Below, in pieces: positions 1 through 7,867 of a stretch of 64,000 nucleotides of DNA. How positions within the stretch are numbered: the first letter of the stretch is position 1; each line of letters begins with the position of its first letter. The DNA is from Luteolibacter sp. Y139 (GTDB lineage: Bacteria; Verrucomicrobiota; Verrucomicrobiia; Verrucomicrobiales; Akkermansiaceae). The stretch lies in assembly GCF_038066715.1 (NCBI RefSeq), contig NZ_JBBUKT010000001.1, forward strand, positions 496,001 through 560,000, written 5' to 3'. The translations under genes and the position numbers were made by a program. The notes under the pieces were generated by a model, which saw only the letters and a list, made by a program, of their open reading frames with translations, did no database searches and was not told the DNA's origin.

Positions 1-731
1 CGCGCGATCTGGGTGCGGATGAAGGACGCCGCGATCCATGCCTCCACGCCCTGCAGCTCGCAGGCCTCGACGGCTTGCGCCACCTTGTCGAAGGCCGTCC
101 GCCGCGTCGCGAAAATCACCCGCTCCACGGTTTCCACCTTCAAAAGCTCATACAGATCCTCCACCGGCCGGGTGGAAAGATCGAAGCGCTCCACGATGTT
201 CCAGCCACCGGTCGCTTCGGGGTCGAGTTCCTGGATCAGCTCGTCCAGATCCTCAACCGATCCCGCCAGCACCACCCGCTCGCGGCGGCCTTCGTCACGC
301 TCCAGAATGACCATTCGCCTCCGCGTCACCCGGTCACGCAGCAGCAGCAGGAAACCCACGATCGGCGCGCCAATGCCCAAGATCAGGCGGCTCGCATCTT
401 GCAGGCGGGAGAAAACCGAAATCAAACCCAGCACCAGCCCCATGATCGCCAGCGCCTTCGCGATCTGCTGGATCGCCTTGTGCCGGGATTTCCGCCGGAC
501 GTGCTCATAGAAACCGAAATGCTCCAGCACCAGCGGCGTGAACGGCACCGCGATGTAGAGCACCCAGCTCATGTCCGCCAGCATCGAACGCCCCCCCATC
601 GGCTCCATCCCCACCAACCCGCGAATCGGATCGCGGAGGACCGATGCAATCCAGAACCCCAGCCAGACAAACGCAGCATCCAAGAGCTGCAGCGCTTGGA
701 CCGAGAAGGCCTGTTTGCGTCCGGTGGACAT
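1..731 (-). CDS. Polyprenyl glycosylphosphotransferase, N-terminal half (partial, runs off window)
   Basis: The frame is open from an ATG at 731 to the left edge (243 codons visible). Residues about 10-125 hold several hydrophobic segments (around LLDAAFVWLGFWIASVL, SWVLYIAVPFTPLVL, ALAIMGLVLGLISVF, LILGIGAPIVGFLLLL). These are followed by a nucleotide-binding-like region with VEDLYELLKVETVERVIFA and a helix ending ACELQGVEAW. This order, four or five TM helices and then a CoA-binding-like fold, is typical of WcaJ/EpsL-type enzymes, which start exopolysaccharide or glycan synthesis by moving a sugar-1-phosphate onto a polyprenyl phosphate at the inner membrane. The catalytic bacterial sugar transferase domain would lie outside the window. 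Family assignment is from visible sequence features. The substrate cannot be told. Confidence 0.75.
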   Translation of the reverse strand, partial: MSTGRKQAFSVQALQLLDAAFVWLGFWIASVLRDPIRGLVGMEPMGGRSMLADMSWVLYIAVPFTPLVLEHFGFYEHVRRKSRHKAIQQIAKALAIMGLVLGLISVFSRLQDASRLILGIGAPIVGFLLLLRDRVTRRRMVILERDEGRRERVVLAGSVEDLDELIQELDPEATGGWNIVERFDLSTRPVEDLYELLKVETVERVIFATRRTAFDKVAQAVEACELQGVEAWIAASFIRTQIA

Positions 732-958
732 CGGCAATATGAGGAGAGGCGTGGGCGACTTCGGGCAGTCGCGCAGAGCTTGGCCGGACCAGCATTCCAA
801 GGCAATCACGTAAACACGGCATCCCCCGCGACAGCTTCGTCACCCGCGCAGGCCATGCGGGAAAACACGCATGGCCGTGTCCCAGCCCCCGCTCACCCCA
901 GCACGATTCTAGGGATTGCCATGCCGCCTTTCACCCCTACAGTCCCGCCCTCCAAATC

Positions 959-1960
959 ATGAGCGAACCCAAGCACGTCGCTATCGTAGGCGCCACCGGA
1001 GCGGTCGGCGAGGAAATGCTACTCTGTCTCGAACAGCGGAATTTCCCCGTCGGTAAACTGACCTTGCTGGCCTCAGCCCGCTCGGCCGGCAAACGCATCC
1101 CGTTCCGCGGCGAAGACATCATCGTGCAGGAACTCACCCACGACAGCTTCGCCGGCGTGGACATCGCGCTGTTCTCGGCCGGCGGCGGCATCTCGAAGGA
1201 ATTCGGCCCCTCCGCCGCAGCTGCCGGTGCCGTCGTGATCGACAACTCGTCCGCCTTCCGCATGGACGAGGGCGTCCCGCTCGTGGTGCCGGAGATCAAT
1301 CCGGCCGCCGCGAAGGATCACCCGAAGGGCATCATCGCGAACCCGAACTGCACCACCATCATCTCGCTGATGGCGCTCGCGCCGCTGCACGAGAAGTTCG
1401 GCCTCAAGTCGATCATCGCCTCGTCCTACCAAGCCGTCTCCGGCTCGGGCGCGCAGGGCATCATCGAGCTGGAAGAGCAGGTCAAGGCGATCGCCACCGG
1501 CCAGCCCTTCGAGCCCAAGGTCTACCCCCGCCAGATCGCCTTCAATGTGATCCCGCAGGTCGATTCCTTCACCGACAACGGCTACACCAAGGAAGAGCTC
1601 AAGATGCTCAACGAAGGCCGCAAGATCCTCGGCCACGATGACCTCAAGGTCTCCTGCACCTGCGTCCGCGTCCCGGTCTATCGCTCGCACTCGGTCTCGA
1701 TCACCGCAGTCTTCGAAAAGCCCGTCGACGTCGAATCCGCCCGTGCCGCCTACGAAGGCAAGCCCGGCGTCCAACTCGTCGATGATCCGGAAAACAAGGT
1801 CTTCCCGGTGCCACTCGACACCACCGGCAAGGACGACTGCCTCGTCGGCCGCATCCGCAAGAACCTCGTCCTCGACAACGCCCTCGACCTCTGGGTCGTC
1901 GGCGACCAGGTCCGCAAGGGTGCCGCGCTCAACGCCGTCCAGATCGCCGAAATTCTCTGA
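959..1960 (+). CDS. asd: Aspartate-semialdehyde dehydrogenase
   Basis: The product (333 aa) would reduce aspartyl phosphate to aspartate semialdehyde with NADPH, the branch point to lysine/diaminopimelate, threonine and methionine in the cytoplasm. The N-terminal nucleotide-binding loop GATGAVG is at residues 11-17. The catalytic cysteine is C131 in NPNCTT, followed by a QAVSGSGAQG stretch. The arginine/histidine region RVPVYRSHS lies near residue 245. Length matches the family. The ATG at 959 gives the normal MSEPKHVAIVGATG start, and no other Asd gene is near. It stands alone, about 110 nt ahead of the isoprenyl synthase, with a repeat hairpin between them. Its 5' region faces the divergent glycosylphosphotransferase. 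Confidence 0.96.
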   Translation: MSEPKHVAIVGATGAVGEEMLLCLEQRNFPVGKLTLLASARSAGKRIPFRGEDIIVQELTHDSFAGVDIALFSAGGGISKEFGPSAAAAGAVVIDNSSAFRMDEGVPLVVPEINPAAAKDHPKGIIANPNCTTIISLMALAPLHEKFGLKSIIASSYQAVSGSGAQGIIELEEQVKAIATGQPFEPKVYPRQIAFNVIPQVDSFTDNGYTKEELKMLNEGRKILGHDDLKVSCTCVRVPVYRSHSVSITAVFEKPVDVESARAAYEGKPGVQLVDDPENKVFPVPLDTTGKDDCLVGRIRKNLVLDNALDLWVVGDQVRKGAALNAVQIAEIL

Positions 1961-1971
1961 TCATAGAGACC

Positions 1972-2043
1972 CCGCCAAGACGCCAAGTTCACCGAGGAAG
2001 GACTTCTTTCTTGAGTAACTTGGCGTCCTTTGCGTCTTGGCGG
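1972..2043. repeat. Imperfect inverted repeat (CTTGGCG-type intergenic element)
   Basis: The left arm 1972-1989 (CCGCCAAGACGCCAAGTT) is mirrored by 2017-2043, where the complementary sequence is interrupted by an extra CTTTGCG. The same TTGGCGTCTTGGCGG core recurs near 54420. It probably forms a hairpin between asd and the next gene and could end asd transcripts, but there is no clear T-tract. Confidence 0.6.
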
Positions 2044-2071
2044 TGACATCATCGCCTTCTTCAACTCCGCC

Positions 2072-2953
2072 ATGGATCTCAAAGCCTATCTCGCCGCCCG
2101 CGCCGCCGAAGTCGATGCCGCGCTCGATGCCTTCCTGCCGAAGGCCAAGGAGAAACCGGCCACGATCCATGCCGCGATGCGCTACACCGTCTTCGCCGGC
2201 GGCAAGCGCCTCCGTCCCATCCTCTGCCTCGCCGCCGCCGAAGCCTGTGGCGGCGATCCCGAAGCCGCCATCCCACCCGCCTGCGCCGTCGAAATCCTCC
2301 ACACCTACTCGCTGGTCCACGATGACCTCCCGTGCATGGATGATGACGACCTGCGCCGTGGTCGCCCCACCTGCCACAAGGTCTACGGCGAAGGCATGGC
2401 CGTCCTCACCGGCGACGCCCTTCTAACAGAAGCCTTCCTCATTCTCGCGCAGACTCACCCCGCCAAGCGCTACCCCGTCGGCAGCTACGTCGCCGAACTC
2501 GCCCTCACCGGCGGCTCCACCAAGCTCATCGGCGGCCAGGTCATGGACCTCGAAGGCGAAGGCAAGAAGCTCACCAAGGCCCAGCTCGTCAAAATCCACG
2601 AGGCAAAGACCGCCGCGCTCCTGACGACCTCCATCCGCCTCGGCGCGATGACCGCCAACGCCACCGAGAAGCAACTCGAAGCGCTCAGCATCTTCGGCCG
2701 CGCCCTCGGCCTCGCCTTCCAGGTCATCGACGACATCCTCGACGTCACCGCCTCCACCGAAGTCCTCGGCAAGACCGCCGGCAAGGACGCCGCCGTCGAA
2801 AAGGCCACCTACCCCGCCATCCTCGGCCTCGAAAAATCTCGCAAGGAAGCCGCCAAGCTCACCACCGAAGCCATGGACGCCCTCCTCCCCTTCGGCAAAA
2901 AAGCCCAGCGCCTCCGCGAGATCGCAGAGTACCTGCTGAAGCGGGAGTATTGA
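2072..2953 (+). CDS. ispA: Polyprenyl (farnesyl/geranylgeranyl) diphosphate synthase
   Basis: A 293-residue all-alpha trans-prenyltransferase that would condense isopentenyl diphosphate with allylic diphosphates. The GGKRLRP substrate loop is at 43-49. The first aspartate-rich motif is DDLPCMD at 84-90, continuing DDDLRRGRPT, with the two-residue insertion typical of bacterial FPP synthases. The second is DDILD at 220-224, and GKTAGKD follows as in the IspA family. The start chosen is the ATG at 2072. An upstream in-frame start at 2030 would read through the repeat hairpin and is less likely. Dxr, an earlier enzyme of the same isoprenoid pathway, is also in this window (38469-39647). Product chain length (C15 or C20) is not decided by sequence alone. 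Confidence 0.92.
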   Translation: MDLKAYLAARAAEVDAALDAFLPKAKEKPATIHAAMRYTVFAGGKRLRPILCLAAAEACGGDPEAAIPPACAVEILHTYSLVHDDLPCMDDDDLRRGRPTCHKVYGEGMAVLTGDALLTEAFLILAQTHPAKRYPVGSYVAELALTGGSTKLIGGQVMDLEGEGKKLTKAQLVKIHEAKTAALLTTSIRLGAMTANATEKQLEALSIFGRALGLAFQVIDDILDVTASTEVLGKTAGKDAAVEKATYPAILGLEKSRKEAAKLTTEAMDALLPFGKKAQRLREIAEYLLKREY

Positions 2954-3002
2954 TCGGCCAGCTTGCCACGGCAGGCCCTTTGAACTAGGGTCATGTCACG
3001 CC

Positions 3003-3224
3003 ATGAGCCGAACGGTTGAACTTACGGTCCCAATGCCTGCTCGGCTTGCCACCTTGCGCTTTCCCAAAGCGCTCGATGATCGCTTGCATCACCTGTTGGA
3101 TGAGCAGGGGCTTCGCGGTCGTTTGACTCCCGCAGAAAAGAAAGAGGCCGAGGCGCTTGCCGGAATCGCCACTACCCTGTCCATCCTTAAACTTGGTGCT
3201 CAAGTGAAAGCCGCCAAGGCCTGA
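3003..3224 (+). CDS. Small helical protein preceding an HNH endonuclease
   Basis: A 73-residue protein rich in charged helix-forming residues, with a central stretch LDDRLHHLLDEQGLRGRLTPAEKKEAEALAG split over two predicted helices. I recall similar 65-75 aa proteins upstream of small HNH endonucleases in cyanobacteria and planctomycetes, but cannot check this here. The stop codon lies 5 nt before the GTG of the HNH gene, so the two are almost certainly co-transcribed. By analogy it may be a partner, regulator or antitoxin of the nuclease. That function is inference, and no DNA-binding motif is evident. Confidence 0.7.
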   Translation: MSRTVELTVPMPARLATLRFPKALDDRLHHLLDEQGLRGRLTPAEKKEAEALAGIATTLSILKLGAQVKAAKA

Positions 3225-3229
3225 CGACC

Positions 3230-3649
3230 GTGGCCGTTTCCGCGAAATTGCGGCGTGAAGTCACGAAGCGAGCCCAAGGACGCTGCGAGTATTGCGGCCT
3301 GGCCTCAGTCGGGCAGGCAGCCACTTTTCACGTCGACCACGTCGTGCCTCAGATCGCCAAAGGGGAAACCATCCTGGAGAACCTCGCACTTGCTTGCATC
3401 CATTGTTCTCTGAGGAAAGGCGCGCGCCGCTCGGCAACCGATGCCAAGACCGGCAAAATCGTGCCCCTTTACCATCCCCGCAGCGACTTGTGGACGCGCC
3501 ACTTTCGATGGTCAGGGAGGCGGGTCGTCGGAAGAACACCGGTTGGTCGGGCAACCGTAGAAGCGCTCGATCTGAATAGCCCGGAGCATCTCGTCATCCG
3601 CGGTTTCGAAGAGCGGCTAGGAAGACACCCGCCGCCCACACACGCCTGA
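3230..3649 (+). CDS. HNH endonuclease
   Basis: A 139-residue HNH nuclease. A zinc-binding CEYC (C19, C22) is followed by the catalytic core HVDHVVPQ (H34, D36, H37), N51 in ENLALAC and the second zinc pair CIHC (C56, C59), then LRKG. This is the full set expected of the McrA-like HNH fold. It begins with GTG at 3230, five nucleotides after the stop of the small upstream gene, which fixes the start. It is convergent with the large transglutaminase-like gene, with only 13 nt between their stops. The biological role (defence, toxin of a pair, or housekeeping) is unknown. Confidence 0.88.
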   Translation: MAVSAKLRREVTKRAQGRCEYCGLASVGQAATFHVDHVVPQIAKGETILENLALACIHCSLRKGARRSATDAKTGKIVPLYHPRSDLWTRHFRWSGRRVVGRTPVGRATVEALDLNSPEHLVIRGFEERLGRHPPPTHA

Positions 3650-3662
3650 CAGCAGAGCACCT

Positions 3663-6600
3663 TTACTCCCGCTCCAACAACACCCTCCAAGTATCCGTCG
3701 CCTTCATCCGGCGATTGAGCTCCACGAGCGCAGGGAAAGCTTCCGGCGAAACCACCGCCGCCTTCAACGCCACCTCCCGCGTCCACACCAGACGCAGGCC
3801 ACCATCATCGCGGCGCTCGCTGCTGACGGAAAGCGTCACGTGCCCGATACCGGACGGACCATCCCAATCGATGCTGCTCGGCTCGCCGGACAGCTTCCAT
3901 CCCTTCGGCAGATCCACCGTCCACACATTGCGGGAGTTCCGTTGGGCACCCAGCGCATAGGGAAGACGGCGCGCCGTTTCATTGGCGCCTTCGAAGATCT
4001 CACCACCACCACCCGGAAGGTCGAAATAGGCCAGATCGCCCTGCACCACCGCGAAGTCGTCGACACTCGCGCCGTAGCCAAGTCTCCCCACCGCGCCCTT
4101 TTCAATCACCGGTTCGCCCCGCGGCGTAGCATCGCGCGAGAGCCCGGTGATCAGCGATTGAAAATGACGGCTGAGATCCTCCGGCGTGACCTCTGAGGCC
4201 CAGGCCGTGAAGCGCGTGGCGCCTTCGCCGCGTACCTCGGACAAATAGTCGACCCTCGCATCGCCGTCTTCGTCGATCACGATGGAATACCTCGTGGTCG
4301 AGTCATTCGCGATCGACTTCACCCGCTCGGGCGTACCGCTGTCGAGCGGCAGCACCACATCGCCATCGCTCGCATTCACCCGCCAGTCGGCGTACTGCGA
4401 AAGATAGGAGAAGTCCACCGGGCTATCTTGAAGCCGCAGCCGCGCACCAAGCGTGGTGTAGTAACCTTGGGGAAGAGCCTCGGAAGGACGGCGCGTAACC
4501 ACAGCCAGCTCATCCGTCGCGAATAGCGCCGGCGTGGCATCATAGCCAGCAGCACGCAGCAGTGCCACGAACAGCAACTGCCGGTCCGCCGCACCACCAT
4601 AGCCATCCGCAAGCGTCGGGGCGGCACCGGAAAGCCCCGACACCGGAATCTCACCCCAGTCGGGACCGGCCTGCCGGATATTCTTCGCCACGAAATTCCG
4701 CAGCGCCACGATCTTGTCCGCATCGCTCTGAAGCCCGGCCACCAGCTCCGCGGCCTTGCTCTTCACCGCGTCATCCGGCTGGCACTTCGCAGCCAGCACC
4801 GGCCGCAGCGCCTCGGCATAGGCCGCATCATCGCGCATCGTGGTGAAGGCAAGCTGCGGTGCCCAGGTCTTCGCAGGAGCAAGCCCGGACTCGCGCGCGA
4901 TCGGCAGCAAGCGGCGCTTCACAGTGATGCGCTGCGTATCGCCGTCCTTGGTAACCTTGGCCCCCGCACGATTGTCCACATGCAGCGGCAGCGAAGCGGG
5001 CGCAATGATCTCAAGCTCGTCCGCATCCACCGCATCCGTGCTCGCGAAAATCTCTGACCAGGAAACAGCGGTTAGATTCTGATAGGCCGTCGTGTAGGCG
5101 TAATCGATCACCGAACCCTCCTCCACCTTCGGAAGTGAAATGACCTTCGTGCGCGATGGAGCATAGCGTGGAGCAGAAGCGGCCCAATCCGCATCGAGCA
5201 CGTTGATCTCGTTCTCCGCGACCTCGTGGCGCACGCCATCCTTGTCGGTCACTGTCGCATGTTCCAGCACCGGCTCGGGATTGGAGCTGTTCCAGGAAAG
5301 CTTGAGTTCCGCGTTATCCTTCTTGCCCGCGTAGGTGAGCACCTTCGAGCGCTCTTCGATGCGCACGGAATACGAGTGAGCATCGGCAACCGTCACGGTC
5401 GTCTTCTGCTGCAGCACCTGCAGGTCGGGCTTCACTCCGGAATCGGTCGAGACCAGCGCATTGCGGCGGCCGGCACGGGAAATCTCACGCAAGTCGGCAC
5501 GCAAGGCATCGTAGTCAGACGCAGGAATTTCGAGACGCTTCATCCGCAGGTCGAACTCACCCACCAGCTGGCTCCCTTCACGCCGCGTGCTGCGCGAGTA
5601 GCGCAGGTTCGCGTCATCGATCGTCTTGTCCGCAGGCAGCGCGAGCGTCGCTCCCACGGATTCCGGCAGCGTCACGGTCACGCGTTCCTTCACCCCGGCG
5701 AGCAAGTCGAGCTTCACCGGGAAGCGCCGCTTTTCGAGCGACGTGGCGTCGGCCAGCTGGCTGGAAACCAACCCGAGCGCTTGCGAAACGAAGGGCGTGC
5801 GCAGCAACGCCTTGCCATCGCGGTCGACCAGGAAATCCGGCGCGGTGTAGCGCACGCGCAGCTTCATCGGCTGGTCGGTATCCATGAGGTTCTCGGGCTC
5901 CAGTTTCATCTCCTCGAGCTCCAGGCCGGGGACGATGGCGGCAAGCTTGCGCTGGATGAAGCGACGAATGTCATCGACCTTCGTCTCCGCGAACGAACCA
6001 CGGTAGGCCGTGTCATTGATGCCGCCAAAATCGACCACCGTTTCACCAGAGACAGAGCCATCCTTGCGCACGGTCAGATTCGTTTCCGCCGAGAGCATAT
6101 TACCGGCCGCATCCGGCACCGCCGAAACCCGAAGCGTATCCCCCTTCGGATCCGCGACCAGGTAGCTGCAGTTGGCGAGGTAGGCAGGGAAGATATCCTT
6201 CGTGCTCTCGTTCGTGGAGTCCATCAGGCGCACTGCACCCTTCTCATCCCGAATGGCAGTGATCGCATGGTTGAAGTAGGGCATCGCCACCTCTTGGTCG
6301 AGAGGAGTGCCATCGGCCATGATCAGCACCGGAAAGGCGTCGAAGCCCGCGGCGCGCAGCATCACCGTCAGCAGCGCGGCCTTGTCACGGCACACGCCAT
6401 AGCGCTTGGAAAAGGTCAGCGACACATCGTGCGGCTCGTAGCCGGGTGCCTCCGTCTCCGTGGTGATCCCCATGTAGCGGATCTCCTGCGAGACGAACTT
6501 GTAGATCGCACGGATGCGCTCCTCCTGATCATCGATGCCCTTCACCACCTCGGTCGCCTTGGCCTTGATGTCATCGGTGATCTTGAAATGCGGCTCGGAA

Positions 6601-7409
6601 ATGTCCCAGTACCACCGCGAAACCGTCTCCCAATCGGGAATCGTGCTCACCAGCAAGCGCCGCACGCACAGATACGACGAAGGCATCTGCGGCTCGGGAA
6701 TGATCTGCGGCGTCTCGTTCGCCTCCCACGCATACTCGATCGTGTCGCCCTTCTCCGTCTTTGCAAATTTGAGCCCGCTGTCGTCGCCATCCTTGATCAG
6801 GATCCGCGCGAGCGGCAGCGACTTCGGCGTCACCACCGTATAGCTGCGATGCAGCACCGGCACCTCGTCCTCCAGCGTGGTGATGTCGGAGAAGCCGCCC
6901 TTCATCCGGGCCTTCGGTTCACCTTCCTCGGTCTCGATCTCGACGAGATCTCCGACCTGCACGCCGGGAATCGAAGCCACCAGCATCTTCTCCGCCGGAT
7001 CGTAAATGTTCATGGACCCGCTCGATGGGTCCTGCTGCACCGCCGACTGCTTGGCCGGGTCCAGCGTCACCACCGAGCCATCCGGCTTCACAATCTTCAG
7101 CGAGATGACCTTCGCATAACCGTAGTCGGTATTGAACGAAGTCGAGAAGGTCAGCAGGTCGCGCCGGCCCTTCTCGGTGAGCGCCTTCGTCCGGGTGAAA
7201 GCCTTGCGCACCGCGCCGCCCTCGGCATTCACGTCCAGATGCTGGATATTCTCCAGCACCACCGTGTCCGCATTCGGAAAACGCTCGGGCGTGATCGTCT
7301 GGGCCGCCGAAACGATGGCCGAAATCTCCGGCGGGACTTGAAGCGCGTGGAGGTTCGGCGAAAGGACGAGCAGCGAACCGGATGCCAGGAGAACGTAGCG
7401 GATTTTCAT
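3663..7409 (-). CDS. Exported protein with two tandem DUF3857-transglutaminase-like modules
   Basis: A 1248-residue protein with an N-terminal signal peptide (MKIRYVLLASGSLLVLSPNLHA). The first half (about 40-680) is a DUF3857 domain plus a transglutaminase-like domain with an intact triad: C340 in YGVCRDK, His in FNHAIT and Asp in MDSTNE. The second half (about 690-1248) repeats the same order (VTVADAHSYSVRIEER, later NFVAKNIRQ and LLRAAGYDATPAL), but the nucleophile position reads YGGAADR (A940) and the His/Asp motifs are absent, so the second module looks catalytically dead. Start: ATG at 7409 begins the signal peptide; a start 78 nt upstream only adds unrelated residues. It is a single gene, convergent with the HNH gene. 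The substrate is unknown. Confidence 0.88.
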   Translation of the reverse strand: MKIRYVLLASGSLLVLSPNLHALQVPPEISAIVSAAQTITPERFPNADTVVLENIQHLDVNAEGGAVRKAFTRTKALTEKGRRDLLTFSTSFNTDYGYAKVISLKIVKPDGSVVTLDPAKQSAVQQDPSSGSMNIYDPAEKMLVASIPGVQVGDLVEIETEEGEPKARMKGGFSDITTLEDEVPVLHRSYTVVTPKSLPLARILIKDGDDSGLKFAKTEKGDTIEYAWEANETPQIIPEPQMPSSYLCVRRLLVSTIPDWETVSRWYWDISEPHFKITDDIKAKATEVVKGIDDQEERIRAIYKFVSQEIRYMGITTETEAPGYEPHDVSLTFSKRYGVCRDKAALLTVMLRAAGFDAFPVLIMADGTPLDQEVAMPYFNHAITAIRDEKGAVRLMDSTNESTKDIFPAYLANCSYLVADPKGDTLRVSAVPDAAGNMLSAETNLTVRKDGSVSGETVVDFGGINDTAYRGSFAETKVDDIRRFIQRKLAAIVPGLELEEMKLEPENLMDTDQPMKLRVRYTAPDFLVDRDGKALLRTPFVSQALGLVSSQLADATSLEKRRFPVKLDLLAGVKERVTVTLPESVGATLALPADKTIDDANLRYSRSTRREGSQLVGEFDLRMKRLEIPASDYDALRADLREISRAGRRNALVSTDSGVKPDLQVLQQKTTVTVADAHSYSVRIEERSKVLTYAGKKDNAELKLSWNSSNPEPVLEHATVTDKDGVRHEVAENEINVLDADWAASAPRYAPSRTKVISLPKVEEGSVIDYAYTTAYQNLTAVSWSEIFASTDAVDADELEIIAPASLPLHVDNRAGAKVTKDGDTQRITVKRRLLPIARESGLAPAKTWAPQLAFTTMRDDAAYAEALRPVLAAKCQPDDAVKSKAAELVAGLQSDADKIVALRNFVAKNIRQAGPDWGEIPVSGLSGAAPTLADGYGGAADRQLLFVALLRAAGYDATPALFATDELAVVTRRPSEALPQGYYTTLGARLRLQDSPVDFSYLSQYADWRVNASDGDVVLPLDSGTPERVKSIANDSTTRYSIVIDEDGDARVDYLSEVRGEGATRFTAWASEVTPEDLSRHFQSLITGLSRDATPRGEPVIEKGAVGRLGYGASVDDFAVVQGDLAYFDLPGGGGEIFEGANETARRLPYALGAQRNSRNVWTVDLPKGWKLSGEPSSIDWDGPSGIGHVTLSVSSERRDDGGLRLVWTREVALKAAVVSPEAFPALVELNRRMKATDTWRVLLERE

Positions 7410-7515
7410 GCAGGGACGGGGGTAAAGCGGCGTGACGGGCCAGCTTTGTCCCGCGAATACCCGATTCGCCAGTCGGAAGATTACCAAACCTTCCCCCTCG
7501 TTCCGCAGAACCGCT

Positions 7516-7725
7516 TCACAGGAACAAAAACCACACCCCCAGCGCGAACGCCCCTACCCACACCGCACCGATATGCGCGAGGCCGAAACTACGCGCTCCC
7601 GGAGTCTCCGCACGATGGTCGTGGTGCGGACCGAAAAGCGCGCCATATTTCGCGATCAGCCAACCTCCGACAAAGGTCCAGAAGATCAGGAAGGCGACGA
7701 CGAGCAGTTTGATGACGAGTGGCAT
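7516..7725 (-). CDS. Small two-helix membrane protein
   Basis: A 69-residue hydrophobic protein with two clear transmembrane segments, VIKLLVVAFLIFWTFVGGWL near the N-terminus and HIGAVWVGAFALGVWFLFL at the C-terminus, joined by a His-rich loop (GPHHDHRAETP). I do not recognise a family. The ATG at 7725 gives a compact protein; longer upstream reading is out of context. It is divergent from the MocR regulator, and the 142-nt gap between them holds the palindromic operator candidate. Confidence 0.6.
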   Translation of the reverse strand: MPLVIKLLVVAFLIFWTFVGGWLIAKYGALFGPHHDHRAETPGARSFGLAHIGAVWVGAFALGVWFLFL

Positions 7726-7791
7726 GGCGGACGAACCGACTTTGCCGGAATCCACCGCCGTCGACAGGTACAGCTGAAATAAATTCGCCGG

Positions 7792-7808
7792 AGTACAGAA
7801 TCTGTACT
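7792..7808. promoter_or_regulatory. Palindromic operator candidate upstream of the MocR gene
   Basis: AGTACAGA-A-TCTGTACT is a perfect 8+1+8 inverted repeat, 60 nt before the MocR start codon. A further GGTACAG half-site sits at 7768-7774. MocR regulators commonly bind repeated half-sites in their own divergent promoter region, so this is the natural site for autoregulation or control of the overlapping EamA gene. Binding is inferred. Confidence 0.5.
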
Positions 7809-7867
7809 GCATCCGTTTCACCCCGGCTGTATCTGGAAGCCACGGGTAAACCGCCCAAGATCGTGCC

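Noticed and set aside
75..962. Plus-strand frame of 295 codons at the left edge
   Set aside because: It is His/Arg/Gln-rich shadow of the minus-strand glycosylphosphotransferase frame, which shows proper TM helices and a recognisable nucleotide-binding region.
5226..7712. Long plus-strand open frame of 828 codons opposite the transglutaminase-like gene
   Set aside because: It is Arg/His-rich with no motif and mirrors the codon bias of the real minus-strand gene, a common shadow in GC-rich DNA.
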